DNA from: Trichaptum fuscoviolaceum
Lineage: Eukaryota; Basidiomycota; Agaricomycetes; Hymenochaetales; Trichaptaceae
DNA: 64,000 nucleotides
Assembly (NCBI GenBank): GCA_910574455.1
Contig: CAJSYZ010000002.1
Span: 1,141,671-1,205,670 of the forward strand
Direction: 5' to 3'
This document shows positions 49,701 to 62,090 of this stretch, in pieces. Each line of letters begins with the position of its first letter. The first letter of the stretch is position 1. The position numbers and the translations under genes are program-made. The notes beneath the pieces were generated by a model. The model made no database searches and had not been told where the DNA came from. It saw nothing but the letters and a program-made list of their open reading frames with translations.

Positions 49701-51142
49701 ACAAAATTCCGCCTGGTCTCGCTTCCTCTGAGTGCGCTACTAGTAAGATGAATGCCAGGTGCATGAAAAGTGAGTCAAGTTCATTCCAGAGTGAGACCGA
49801 ATTCGCCGAGCGCCAAATCTGGTTAGTAAGACACTAAGTACAGACGCCCATTATCGGTCCCGCATTGCCAGTGGTCAGATAGCTACTAGTAGTAGGACTG
49901 TCGATTGATTGGACGACGCTTTGTGATTCAAAGCCTCGTTCTGTGTCAACAATCCGGTCGTCAGCGCTCATTTTCTCGCCCACCCATCGCCTCCAGCTCC
50001 ATGCGTTCGCAGACACAACTTCGAGCCATTTTCAGCCTTGTGACCACCATGAGGCATGCAGAGACAAGCTTTAGACAGACTGACGATAATAGACTGGGTT
50101 CATGCTTATGACCGAACATAGCGCGCTGCGGCAACGTCGAGCCTGGAATACATGGAGCCTATAGCTGAACGTCCATGAACGAACTGGTCCTGGGGAACGC
50201 GTGTTTGCGACGAAATGTTAGGTGCTGTAATTCCGTCAGTCAAGCCCTTTATCAAATGAATAAAACACCGATGCATACCGAGAACGTATCTCCGTAACTT
50301 AGAGACCACAATGGGCTTCGACGATGCTTATCGTTGCAATCGCCACCCTCCGTCCACGATATCAGTCGAAGATGACTAACACGTTCCGCGAGCCTGAAAT
50401 AAGAGGATGCATTCTAACAATAGGCCGTTTGAAGGTTTAATATGTGCTTAATGTGCGAGTAGTAGACATACCTATCGACGGACATGCACCAGACGACAGA
50501 CTCCGACGAACTGGCATCCCCACCCCATCTCCATCCACACTCGCCGAGCCTCGTTGCCTCCGCTCCTCCAATCATATCCGAGCCCCCGCTTCTCACATCT
50601 CTTCTCGCTTTTCGCATATTCTGATTATGCGTTCATGTCCGCTGCTGCCAGTGCTGGTGCTTCACGAATGGATACGCCCCACCCCGGGCCGCCCATCACG
50701 GCCTGTGCTGCCGCGTTTTCATGCGGAAGACGCACATTCACTAGTATGACGCAAAGCCTTCCTGTTGTCCCGAGGACCACGATAGCTTCCGAGTAATAAT
50801 TGAGTTTTGGCAAGAGTACGGAATATTAGGTTGGTAGACGACGATTTCGCGTTCGCTTCGTGACCATCGAAGGTGTCCCGACTCCGTGGTAAGCGGCAGT
50901 TCTACATTCTATGTCCGAGTATTTGTGATGGAAGAGAGCTCAACTTCGTGGAAAATGAGGGGCCGATGGCCAATGCAAACTCACGCAAGAAACAGCAGAT
51001 GAAGGTCCAAGTGCCAATGGATTCGTTAGTGTAGTGCTGGTGTAAATGACACAACGATAGCCTGAGGCACGGAGGTGCACCAATTAAGTTTGTGAGATTT
51101 AGACTCGACACAGTCGGAAAGGGTCCCCCTCAACTTTACATG

Positions 51143-51182
51143 GACCCTGAGGCTTCGGCCTCTTCCGGACCGTGGGAGGGTC
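51143..51182. other. Nested hairpin with TTCG loop
   Basis: GAGGC-TTCG-GCCTC (51149-51162) is a perfect 5-bp stem with a TTCG tetraloop. The outer words GACCCT (51143) and AGGGTC (51177-51182) also pair. It could be part of a structured RNA or a small repeat; there is no further evidence of function. Confidence 0.35.
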
Positions 51183-51728
51183 TGTGTAGGAGACTGGACT
51201 CGACACGGAGTTTCAAACTGAATTTTAACTTAAATGGCAATTTGAGCTCCGCGAAAGCTTGAACTCTCTGACGACTTTCTTCCTTGTCGAACTATCACAA
51301 CGTCTCACAAAAGTAGAGCTAGTATCGTATTTTGACGAGAACATAAAAGGTTCGCAGTGTGACGCCACCAACTGAAACTAAACTCAGCAATCATTACATT
51401 TCGCCTCCTTTCACCAACCACAGCGTCAATGGGAATTTATAATAAACTAAATTCACCACATCGTGATGAAACTTATGACCCAGTTAGTAAAAATAAGTGA
51501 TGCACACTGGCAGAGATTATCTTAATGTTTAGCGAAGATTGTGCTATAGCTTATTTGAACAACAGGTACATATACAACTAAGAGTCATTGAGAGACCTTG
51601 GAAAGGAAAGTGACTGTCGATACAATATAAGTGTCGGAAAAGAAGCAGGCAACAAGCATTCATAAGGTTCATGTGAAGGAAAGAGCGTTCGTGGTTAAGA
51701 GCCAAGCTGCGATCGGGTACGGTATAAA

Positions 51729-54106
51729 TCATTCAACCCATTCCCATTGCTCTACGGGGTCTGGGTCCTGGACGTTCCAAGAAACAGGACCGAACACTTT
51801 GGGTCCTTTCCTCCCGGGCCCTACGTCCTCCCGACGACACCACCAAGCAGCAGGTTTATAAGCAGCATCAGCTTCGAGGCGCGTCAACACCGATCGGTGT
51901 ACCTTCAGGCCACCAGCTTTCCGGTATGTACCCGGAAAGCGTGCGATATCTGGACCGGAAGTTCTGTCTGCAGTCACCTCCAGAACTCCATTCGTGTCGT
52001 CACTAACCTTAATCCCGTTCGTGGCAGATGGCTTAGCAGTGTTCTTGCAACATGCGTCTCCGTGTATATTTCTCCCTTTTCCGCGGTTGAATGCAACGTA
52101 GTAGTCGTCACCGCCCTTTTTGTGCTCGACAAAGCGAAGCGGAAGGTATTCAATAACTTTCCAAAGCCATCTGATCTTGAGTTGATCGTAGATAGGCGAG
52201 AGGGCGTCCCAGTACTCGTGCTCCTCCTCATCACTGCATCCCAGCGTACAGGGCTCTGGCGTCGTGCTTTCCTTGGGAAACAATTTTCTATGAATCCACG
52301 AGCCATAGCTTCTCGTTTTCAAGACGATCCAGTCAATCCCGAGGTTCCTGCGCACCCACTTCACATGTCGTTTTCGAACACATTTCATCCATTTTGTGTA
52401 CTTTAGAAGGAGCCAGGTGTGCAACAAAGGCCAGGTGATAATCGCAAAAAGAATTCGGATGGGGATCGCGATCAGCAAGACAAGGAACTTCGTGAAAGTG
52501 ACGATCCCCCAGCCCTGAGGCTCCGTCTCCTGGATTGGCCCCATGTACTTGCTCCAAGGAATTCGAGAAGGACGCTCTAGTACTTCCGGGTAGAGTCTCC
52601 TATAGTCGAGACCGAACTCTGCGTGCAAGAGCCGTGCGTCGAATATGATCCCTGTCTTCATACGATAGCATTCACGAATCATCCATCTCATAGGAATGCG
52701 CGCGAGGGCGTGAGCGGTCCCATTCCTGACGGAGCCACCGCCGACGTCGCTATGACACCCAGCAAACCAGACTTCGCACACATCTGCTGGAGTATTGCGG
52801 TCCTTCTTTGGGTATATGTTCGGCATATCGGGGTCCTTATCCACTTGCGGCGGGGTAGCGGTGGACTCGATTAATCTGGGGGCGTTGGTCGCATAAGTGG
52901 ACTGCTGATTTATGGATATTGATGAATCGGCGTTGCCTGCATGGTAGAAATTGGGCATGAACTTCGCGCGATGCTCGTCCAAAGCAAGCGCATGACGGAA
53001 AACACGGATAGCAGTGTTGCTTCTGACAAACGGCAGTTCCTTGCCAGTCATACCCACTGAAGCTACAGTATCCCTATTGCATGGTTTGTACCGAATACTG
53101 CACAAGCTACGGATTGCTCACCAAACACCGACGAAGTCAACGATGACATTTGTTGAAAAGGTTCGTTTGTACTCAGCACTATCTTTCTCTGCATTCTCGT
53201 CATCTGGCATTTGGTAAGACTTCGATATTCTGTCTCCTTATTCAGGGATAAACACCCACCTCGAATATACATGTTCCATGCGAATGGAATCTGCTGAGTA
53301 TTGTCCGCCGGAAGGACGCCCACGCGTTGGATCATTCCGGCGAGGGCGCGAGCTGTGTAAGCACCTCGAGAGAAGCCGAAGATAGATATTCTATCCTGAG
53401 CTTTATCTAAAGACGATTCATTAGTGGCCAGATGGTTATAATACAATTACGCTTATTGCTCACAGTTCTGGACAAGAAACTGATATCCATCTTGGACATG
53501 AGAGGACAGGTTCCAAGCGAACATCGAATCAAGTGTCTTGGAGATCTGATTCACCACAGGTGTGATGAAGTTCGGTGTTGTAGTAGTACCAATACCAGTC
53601 TGGTAATACACAAGCTGTCTGTCCTTGTCGTTTTTCTTGAGACAGGCAAGGAATTGAACAACATTAGAGTTCTTTGTAACCGGAGGCATCAGGAAAGAAG
53701 TCTTCAAAATTGCCACACTACTTACGTCGTCATCAAATTGGTCACCTGTGCCATCAAAGCAAAGAACCAGCGTCCTCGGACGGGTGTTTTTCTCTGTAGG
53801 TGAATTGGGATAAGGAATCCAAAAAGGTCTATACGAGTCAAGCTCGAATTCAACCAATTCGCGATGCGGAGGATGTCTTGACAATGAGTCTGGAGGCGCC
53901 CATGCCACTTCAGCAATTGTATCCTCGGACGATTCGGACGATGATTTGTTTAGTTTCAAGCCATCAGCACGTGTATGGTATACAGGTTGAAACTGTATGT
54001 CGTGCTTATACTGCTGTTGACGACGATCAGAGTAAATATCAACTGGGTGGCTTCCTCGTCGTCCTTGGATTTGAAGGTCCAATCCAATGGTATTCGTTTT
54101 CCGCAT
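51729..54106 (-). CDS. DUF2235 alpha/beta hydrolase, copy B
   Basis: Exons 54106-53726, 53671-53464, 53406-53260, 53203-53122 and 53073-51729, about 720 aa. The exon 2-4 lengths (208, 147, 82) equal those of copies A and C. Motifs: LVLCFDGTGDQFDDD, GFSRGAYTAR (Ser about 209), WDTV written as RDTV at the junction unless spliced as modelled, and GCHSDVGGG. The N-terminus lacks the dense His run of A and C. The first intron (53725-53672, 54 nt) has no stop in frame, so retention would only add 18 residues. The most diverged of the three copies. A hydrophobic stretch near 52510-52400 matches the one in copy A. No F-box gene follows it. Confidence 0.9.
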
Positions 54107-54671
54107 ATTTTCGCAGTGAGTCAAAGAGCTGGAGCATACGATGAGAGCAATGTCACGTTGTCCTCAACCCCTCTTCACGAGGATATCCTACTGGATGGTG
54201 GAGTCTGGAAACTGCATGGGATTGAATGGTCGGAGTGGCAAAGAGCTTGTGTCAAAGAATGACGTACGGTTAAAATATGAACTGGGAGACCATTTGCGGT
54301 AAATAATTATCAGCTAGTCCATGCTGTGGACAGAGGTTCAATCGTCAAGCCTCTTGATTATTAGTTTATAAGCGTAGACAAGGGTATCTTCTCTGTGGAA
54401 TGATTGAGCACCAAATCACTATGAGGCTCGAAAAGTTGAAGATAGGCAATGAATTGGCGGAGCTTTGTTAAGCAGCAAGTGCGCATGCACTTGGCGTTCG
54501 GCGATGTGAATAAGGGATCGGAGAGAATTAGACAATTCGAATGCGAATTCATAGTATAAAGTGTTGCCTCATTCATGACACGCGAGCAGTGGGTTTGTCA
54601 GAGGCCATCAGATCACTTAGGCCTTCCATACATGTGAACGGGATGACCACTACGATTGCCAGGCCATAGGA

Positions 54672-56358
54672 CTACACAGATGATTTCGTCGTTGCTCCAA
54701 TGCCAATGTGATCGAAGACACTTTCGTTAGTCCATGTCAAAGTCGAACTCGAAAGGCGGCTGGGCAGGCGATCCCATCCCGTATAGACCATCCTTGCCGC
54801 GCCCTCACGGCCCCTTTCCACCTTGTAGAGTTTCTTCATCCATGGCACCTCCCAAAGAACATATTCGAGTGCTCCAGGTATCTTGGCCACATTCAGGTCA
54901 AGTACATCTGGTATTCCCATGCTAGTTTTGTCATAGCCGCCGCACATATATGTAAGGCGGAAGGCACGAATTGTGTCCACAATCGACCAGAGCGCAAGTA
55001 TACTGTTCTTAGACACAAATGAGATGCACACAATCTCCTGTCATAAGGTACAAAACTTACCAGACGTTCAACAGATGTACATGCCTCTTGAACAGACACG
55101 CCAGTTACCGTTCCACACTGAACAGGTCTGACTACACCCAGCTCGATGATGTCCTTCTGAAATTGACTGAGGCTCATCTGATCGGTTTGCTCATCCCCGA
55201 AATCGGTGACTCTGGACATTGGACTGGAAATTTCAAGACATTCCAGTCGTGGAAGTCCATTCAAAAATGCTACCCATTGACTCGATAGGTTTATCAGAGA
55301 TCTGATTCGTATCATCGATAATAAGCTGAGCCTATCTCCTTGGGGTGGACGTAATCTGAAGCAAACAGATGTGACATTTAAAGCCCTCAATCTTGAAGGA
55401 GGTCCAAGGGCAAAGAATCTCTCCTTCGGCCCTCTAAAACTGTGATTGAGACTGAGTTCAAGAAGGGAAGGTTGTTTCCCGACGAATTTGTCCAGACAAG
55501 TTGATACTGAATTCGTATTTGAACTGAGCCAGAATGACTGAAGGTGCTGGAAGCCTACGTCGGGTAGGATGTTATCAACGCTGCCAGGTCCACAGACGTC
55601 GATTCGGTCCTGACAGAAGATATACAGGAGTAACACCTTTACATTGGGGAACGACGAAATGAAACGGCCCAAAGCTTGAAATTGAGTCGGTTTTATGGTT
55701 ATGCGAAGCACCAATTCCGAAACTGCGGCGAAAGTGTGTTGGGAGAGACTTTCCTACGCCTTCAATTAGCCTACAGGATAAAGGCTTGTATTACAGGGGG
55801 AGGGAGTCTGCATACCAGAGCATTTTCATAAGGGATCAGACTTCGTTGGCTCAGCCCGCCTTGTATAATGTACTGTACCGTTTGAAGGCTCGTTCTCGAC
55901 ATTGCTACATCATTCCAGCTTCGCAAAGCATTCGATAGCCAGTACGGATATAGTCCATCCAAGGCCCGGAGGTTCCATGAGAAGTGCGTTAACTTTCCGT
56001 GCCCAGAACACCTGCAGATTACGAATTCTAGATCTGAAAGAATCCTCTTCCGAAGATTAACATCATCATCAACGGTTGAATATTTGTATATGTAAGCTTC
56101 CTTTTCCTTGTCTAACGGGTGACCCTCCAGTGTAATTGACAGCCTTCGACAATATCGCGGGTGTGATTCATTTGAGCGTAGTACTCTAGCAAGAGACCCG
56201 ACTTTGAAGACTGAAAATTCGATGTCGCGATATAATGAAGGGATGGTGATGTCGCGCAGTCGTCTGTTGCACCGGCTGAGCGCGGAGATGTCTGCTGGTA
56301 AAGGAAGAAAAGACGCGATAATCCACACAAGCTCTGAAATGGATAGAACGGTTGACAT
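54672..56358 (-). CDS. F-box-like protein
   Basis: Exons 56358-55816, 55753-55061 and 55007-54672, all phase 0, about 523 aa. The start ATG gives MSTVLSISELVWIIASFLPL, followed by LSRCNRRLRDITIPSLYRDIEF: an F-box-like N-terminus with the usual I..FLP....LS..CN..L pattern. The middle has LRR-like hydrophobic spacing (FPNVKVLLLYIF, LLELSLNHSF, LPRLECLEIS). The C-terminus has a distinct block LEYVLWEVPWMKKLYKVERG and LTWTNESVFDHI that recurs in the truncated paralog at 60286-60767. Its likely role, by family, is substrate recognition in an SCF ubiquitin ligase. The last intron was placed at 55060-55008 because the paralog splices at the equivalent residue. Confidence 0.75.
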
Positions 56359-56867
56359 AGTATATAGTCGGGTTATAGTATAACGAACGTTATCAAGCCT
56401 GAGGTCGAAGGATGAAATAGTGCAAGTTGAGGAGACTACACAACGACTACCGTGACGTTCATGATCGACATCATGATAATTCTCACGGTCCAATTTCGTG
56501 AGAGGACTAGCTTCTTCTCTTGATGACATTTTTAGCAGATACAACTGACATATAATATCGAGCTGAACGATTTGCATATCAAGTATTAAAAAGATGATAC
56601 TCATTTAAGAGCCATCAGGTATAATAGAAGACTCTCAGCTTATCCAGACTCAAATTTTGTCGAAACCGTCTTCCTTCGACCATCTTCCGTTACGCACTCG
56701 TGAAGCTGAATGAATACCAAGGGAATGTATTAGATTATCTGATGACAGGGTGAGAGCAGGCGGAATTGCACTGTCTATGAAATGACTGACAAAAATTAAG
56801 AACCAACAAAAGAGCGGGAAAGTGTAAAAGAAACTGAAAGTCAAACACGAACATTGGCATTGGTATT

Positions 56868-59313
56868 TCACTCGACCCATTCCCAGTACTTTACGGGATC
56901 AGGATCAGGAATATCCCACCTATCGGGTCCCTTCACTTTCGGTCCCTTCTTTCCGACACCGATGTCCTCGCGACGGCCCCACCAAGCGAGAGGCTTGTAT
57001 CTCGGCTGGCCTACAGACTCAGCTTCGATACGCGTCAAAACGGAGCGATGTATCTTCAGGCCACCAGTTTTATGGTATGTTCCCTGCGTATGACGGAGGA
57101 GCGGGACAGAAGCTGGATCTACCGAAGCCGCCGTGGTGCCGTTAGTCTTGCCATTCGTCTTCGCAGCGCCTGCGACAGACGTTTTGGCAACATTCTTGTA
57201 GAGCGCATCACCATAGATCTTCCGACCTTGGCCGAAGTTGGCGGCAACATAGTAGTCATCACGGCCTTTCTTCTGCTTGACGAACCTCAACGGTAGATAC
57301 TCGATGACCTTCCAAAACCAACGGATCTCCAATTGATCGTATATGGGAGAGAGGGCGTCCCAGTACTCGTGCTCCTCTTCGTTCTTGCATCTCATTGTGC
57401 ACGGCTTCACGGTAGTGTTTTCCTTAGGGAACAGCTTGCCGTTGATACATGAGCCGACGCTCTTGACCTTAGAGACCACCCAGTCGATCCCGAGATACTT
57501 GCGGACCCACTTTACAGGGTGCTTGCGGACCCATTTCACCGGCTTCGTATACTTTAGGAGTAGCCAGAGATGTCTAAGTGGCCAAATGATAATCGCAAGC
57601 ACGATGCGAATAGGGATTGCGATCACCGTGACAATGAATTTGACAAAAGTTACGATGCCCCAGCCCTGAGGTTCCGTCTTCTGGATGCTCGCCATGTATT
57701 TGCTCCAGGGAACGCGCGGAGGGCGCTCAATCACCACTGGATAAAGGTTCCTATAATCAAGACCGATCTCCTCGTACAAGAGACGAGCGTCGAAGATGAT
57801 TCCCGTCTTCATGCGGAAGCACTCCCGGATCATCCACCTGAGTGGAATTCGCGCGAGCGAATGTGCGGTTCGATTCTTCACAGACCCGCCGCCGACGTCG
57901 CAGTGGCACCCAGTGAACCAGACTTCGCAAGCATCTGTTGGTGTATTACGGTCCTTCTTCGGATACACATTCGGTCTGTTGAGGCTCCCACCGGCCTTAG
58001 GAGAACCTGTTCCAATATCCACCAAGGTGAAGTCGTCGGTCGGTGGTGAGGGGGCCGACTCTACCGATGAGTTGGAAGATGTACCAGCGTGGTAGAAGTT
58101 GGGCATAAACTTGGCACGGTGCTCATCCAAAGCAAGCGCGTGACGGAAGACACGGATTGCCGTATTGTTTCGAACGAACGGCAACTCTTTACCCGTAATA
58201 CCGACTGATGCTACCGTGTCCCTATAGCAAGATTAATCGAAGGTCTATTCTCTAAGCGCCAAGACTCTTACCAAACACCGACGAAGTCAATGATAACATT
58301 TGTAGAAAAAGTCCGCTTATACTCCACGCTATCTCTCTCCGCCTCCTCATCATCTAAGAAAGCGAGGCAATTTCAGTATTTAACCCTCTGTGAAAATATG
58401 GTGGGGATGATACTGACCTCGAATATACATGCTCCACGCAAAGGGAATCTGTTGTGTATTGTCCGCAGGAAGGAGGCCTACCCGCTGGATCATTCCGGCG
58501 AGTGCGCGGGCGGTATAGGCACCTCGAGAAAAGCCGAAGATGGAGATCCTATCCCCAGCTTTATCTGAGCGAAGATTCGTCAGCACGGAGAAGAATAATA
58601 TACAATCACACGCATTACTCACAGTTTTGGACTAGAAACTGGTATCCGTCTTGGACGTGAGATGACAAGTTCCAAGCGAACATAGAATCGAGTGTCTTTG
58701 AGACCTGATTCATAACGGGCGTGATGAAGTTCGATGTAGTAGTCGTGCCGATACCAGTTTGGTAATACACTAGCTGTCTCTCTTTATCGTTCTTCTTAAG
58801 ACAGGCAAGGAACTGTACGATGTTTGAATTCTGGTTGCAAGATGATACGATCAGCAAAAGCGAAAGTCTGAGTACCAAAATATTACTAACGTCATCATCA
58901 AATTGGTCTCCCGTTCCGTCGAAGCAAAGGACAAGTGTCCTCGGGCGGGAGTCTTTCTCTGTAGGAGACTCAGGGTCTGGAACCCAGACTGATTTATATG
59001 ACCCGAGCTCGCTTTCTGTCATTTCACGTCGAGGAGGATGGTCGAACATTCCCTCGGCAGGCACCCATGGGACTTCTGAGTCGGTGACCGTAGCTTCGGA
59101 CGACTCGGACGATGTTTTCTTGAGATTCAGTCCATGTGCACAAGTGTAACAGTTAATTTCAGAGTTGTCGTGGTGATCATGATGGTATTGGATGTCGTGC
59201 TGGAGATGATGGGAGTCCGCGACGTTAGGATGACCAAAGTCAATGTGGAGGTGATGTCCGTGACTGGAGGGAAGACGTTCGTATTCCGCCTGATTGGCGT
59301 TCGTTTTCGACAT
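56868..59313 (-). CDS. DUF2235 alpha/beta hydrolase, copy C
   Basis: Exons 59313-58891, 58830-58623, 58564-58418, 58353-58272 and 58221-56868, about 737 aa. The start ATG gives MSKTNANQAEYERL, and a His-rich N-terminus (HHLHIDFGHP, DIQYHHDHHDN) follows. LVLCFDGTGDQFDDD ends exon 1; GFSRGAYTAR carries the nucleophile (Ser about 223); GCHCDVGGG carries the His. Very close to copy A through the C-terminal half (for example LFPKENTT, YDQLEIRWFWKV, HKTGGLKIHRSVLTRIE). An F-box-like gene begins 509 bp downstream on the same strand, as an F-box fragment does after copy A. The first intron (60 nt) has no in-frame stop. Confidence 0.92.
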
Positions 59314-59383
59314 ACTGAGCCGAGTACTTATGGTGGCAAGAATGAAGAGAGGACTGTTACTCTTCCCTGCAATACTGCAGCCA

Positions 59384-59390
59384 TTTTATA
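59384..59390 (-). promoter_or_regulatory. TATA box of DUF2235 copy C
   Basis: TATAAAA on the minus strand, about 75 bp before the ATG at 59313. Confidence 0.5.
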
Positions 59391-60285
59391 CTGGAATCTG
59401 TGGACGATGTTAGACAGGTACAAAACGGAACAGGACTTCAACCGTCCGCGATCGACGCACGCCTAAGGAGAGAAGATGAGAGAAACCAGCGCCAATCAAT
59501 CCTTAGCACGACCTAGACCCGCTCTGAAGTGAGTTTGATGTAAATTGCCTAGTATTCACGAGTCGAAGCATAAGTCGGGCAGCCTACCAGACCGAAGGCA
59601 CAGTCCTAACATTAAGGAACAAAGCTCAAGCAACTTGAATAGAAGAAGAATGGATTGGGTTTTGATGATAGTAAAGGTACGCCGATTGCGCAAAAGGCAT
59701 TCAAAAACCTCTCAGCGAACAGCGCCCACTGTAGTGGCATACATAATGATCCCGCGACGTAACTCAATTCCGAGTCACTGCGGCCATTGGCATTAAGATA
59801 CTTGTATGGCTGGTCTCCATCTTCAACCGAGGTACATAACTCCACTCTTTATGGTCTGGAGAAAGGGGCGAAGTCGGAGCAAGGCAGTTGGCGAGAGGAG
59901 TTGATGGGCTGCTTTTGACGAAACTTCAAGATGAAGAAGTGGGTACTTGGAGAAAGAGGAAAATTTGAAGATGTTGAGCCGATTACTAATGCATACTAGT
60001 ACTAGTAGTATAACTTAAAGTTATGTACTACTTACGTCACGCGTCAAACTGCGTTGCGTTTCTTCGGTCGTGACCACAACGACAAGTACGCACAATGAAG
60101 ACCGCGAATATCTCGCAACCCACCCACCCTCTCCTCTGTTAGCATTTATGAAGGCCTGTCACTGGCACACGCATTCAACTTGATGTCGCCGGCCGATGCC
60201 GTCGAAGGATTTCCGAGCCAAAACGCAAAATAGCAACAACGCCGAAAAAATGCTCAAGTAAATATGACACTGGCCTGAGGTAGGC
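59391..60285. other. Intergenic, few words
   Basis: No supported gene. A TAGTACTAGTAGTATAACTT word block lies at 59995-60025, followed by an AACTTAAAGTT palindrome. Confidence 0.5.
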
Positions 60286-60767
60286 TCAAACATCTATAAC
60301 GACATCCCTTTTTCCCGGAGAATCTGCAGCTTCCATGTAGTCAAAAACACTCTCGTTAGTCCACGTAAGATCAGGGCTCGTTTGGCGCTTTGGCAAATGT
60401 TGGAATCCTGTGAAGAACATCTTAGCCGAACCATCAGAGCTCCTTTCAACCCTATACAGCTTCTTCATCCATGGAACCTCCCACAGCACGTATTCGAGAT
60501 CTTGTGGAACTTTGGATGCATCTAGAGCATGGCAATTAGGTAGATTAGGAGGTCCCTCCATATGCTCATCATATCCATGCCACGAATACGCGAAGCGGAA
60601 GGCGCGTACAGTATTCATACTGGAAAAAGAGGCAAGTAGATTGGCCTGTAAAAGTGTGTCAAAGATCCGAGAAGGCACATCTTAGTCTTGCGAGGTTGAC
60701 TCACAAGATTATTGGCATAAGTACAGAAACGTTGGCTGTCGCTGTTGAATCCATCTTTCCTGAACAT
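60286..60767 (-). pseudogene. Truncated paralog of the F-box-like gene
   Basis: Two exons, 60767-60705 and 60645-60286, phase 0, about 140 aa. Residues TVRAFRFAYSWHGYDEHMEG, LEYVLWEVPWMKKLYRVER and LTWTNESVFDYM match the C-terminal exon of the gene at 54672-56358. The splice acceptor falls at the same residue. The F-box and middle are missing. It sits upstream of DUF2235 copy C on the same strand, so the cluster alternates the two families. Confidence 0.65.
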
Positions 60768-61334
60768 ACAAAGGCCCTCCGGGGGTACTGACTCTATCTT
60801 ACTGAATGCACAACATGAAACTGTAATTATACAAGAGCTTCTACAGTCTTCCGTACAAAGTAGATACTGTAAGAAATCAATTTTTTAGGCAGGCATGATA
60901 ATACAAGGCTACTGCAGACAAAGCCCTCCGGACACCGTTGGTCCTTGACTGCAGCACGCTTCGCCCGGGCGTTCGCCCGTGCTTGCGCGCCTGCGCTCGG
61001 ACAACGGTGCTTACAGTGGACTAGAAAGTTCCACAATAAAGCACACACCTGTTCCACAGAGTCCAAAAAGATAAATGAACATCTTACACAACAACTTTCA
61101 TAGCAAGCGCGGCCGGTTTTCGGGTGGCACAAATAAGGCGACAGGACTCACGCAGTGAGTACGAGGACTCAGGGAGCAGAGAACCGCTGGCACGATGATC
61201 ATGTCACGTGCCACTGGCAGTGGCGCGCCGTAGGCACAACAAACGCGTCGCGTCCAAGTCGTGTCTCCCATTCCTTGCCTCTCGACCACCACCACCACCA
61301 CCAGCATCCGCAAGCCCTCCGCTGCGCGCGCATT
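60768..61334. other. Gap before the DIRS-like element
   Basis: No gene supported. A GC-rich CGCCCGGGCGTTCGCCCG-like stretch lies near 60960-61000. The left terminus of the retroelement may be here, but no repeat partner is in the window. Confidence 0.35.
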
Positions 61335-61679
61335 ATGCCCCCACGCAAGAAGCAAGCTCCTGGTCCTGTCAGACGTAGCGGAAGACAGGCTGCCCGGAAT
61401 CAGGCTCAGCCCCCACCTTCGCCTCCCCCTCCGGCAGACAGACACGCCGCACAGCAAGATGAACGTCAGATTCCACCGCAAGCACCCCCATTGCCACCCG
61501 TCGAGCATCTGCAAGATCCAGCACTCCGCATTCAAGCTCGTCTGAATGCACTTCAGGGCGAACGCCGTCGCTTAATGGAAGACGGCCTGCAAGAATTCGA
61601 GGCTAACTTCCTTCGTATGCTCGATGAAGTTGATGGCAACCCAGCCAACCCTGAGCAGAACATGGCACTCCAAGCCTAG
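61335..61679 (+). CDS. DIRS-like ORF1 (gag-like)
   Basis: The ATG at 61335 gives MPPRKKQAPGPVRRSGRQAA, basic and Pro-rich, followed by a helical C-terminus (LQGERRRLMEDGLQEFEANFL), about 114 aa. Probably a nucleic-acid-binding structural protein. No start-context signal is decisive. Confidence 0.55.
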   Translation: MPPRKKQAPGPVRRSGRQAARNQAQPPPSPPPPADRHAAQQDERQIPPQAPPLPPVEHLQDPALRIQARLNALQGERRRLMEDGLQEFEANFLRMLDEVDGNPANPEQNMALQA

Positions 61680-61853
61680 CCCGCTCAGGATAACATTATC
61701 AGAGGTACTTATTATATACCTACCTATTGTTCCACTATTATGCCTACCTATATGCTTGTCGTTCTTCCATCCTACCTGATCCAGTCTTCATGCTCCTTCG
61801 GTTCTTTGTCTTATGACATCCATCCGACCTTGTGACCATATTGCCCTACCTAC

Positions 61854-62090
61854 ATGGCCTATTCATGCGTAGTTTGCGGTCAGCGGGGCCACAGAACAAT
61901 TGATTGTAGGCCATCCCAGTCCTTTCTTATCAAAGTCGGCCAAACCTGGTTACTACCCGACAAGAAACAAGTCTGCTATTCGTGGAACTCCTCAGAATCT
62001 GGATGCCGTGGTCAATGTTATCGCATCCACGTCTGTTCACTCTGCGGTGGAAAACACCCAATGCTTGACTGCACCTCTCGTCGACCATAG
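61854..62090 (+). CDS. DIRS-like zinc-knuckle segment
   Basis: CVVCGQRGHRTIDC is a C-x2-C-x4-H-x4-C knuckle, and CSLCGGKHPMLDC is a second, shorter one. The frame ends at 62088-62090 while the reverse transcriptase frame, one base over, is already open. The two are probably one protein joined by a frameshift or broken by an indel. Confidence 0.6.
   Translation: MAYSCVVCGQRGHRTIDCRPSQSFLIKVGQTWLLPDKKQVCYSWNSSESGCRGQCYRIHVCSLCGGKHPMLDCTSRRP

Larger units (their letters stand above)
42036..51728. other. Long region without a supported gene
   Basis: About 9.7 kb upstream of the zinc-finger gene and downstream of DUF2235 copy B. Small frames occur throughout but none shows domain motifs, coherent splicing or length. 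42050-48500 is GC-rich with simple repeats: CTGCCCTT near 42090-42115, CGCTCTTT near 42129-42158, TGCGGTC near 43461-43490, GATAT/GAATGAGCT near 43795-43880. No transposon domains are seen. It may hold UTR introns, regulatory DNA or non-coding transcripts. A weak two-exon possibility lies at 47914-48240. Confidence 0.5.

Noticed and set aside
55038..55060. A 23-nt intron in the F-box-like gene
   Set aside because: Too short; the paralog at 60.3-60.8 kb indicates the acceptor 30 bp further on, giving a normal 53-nt intron.
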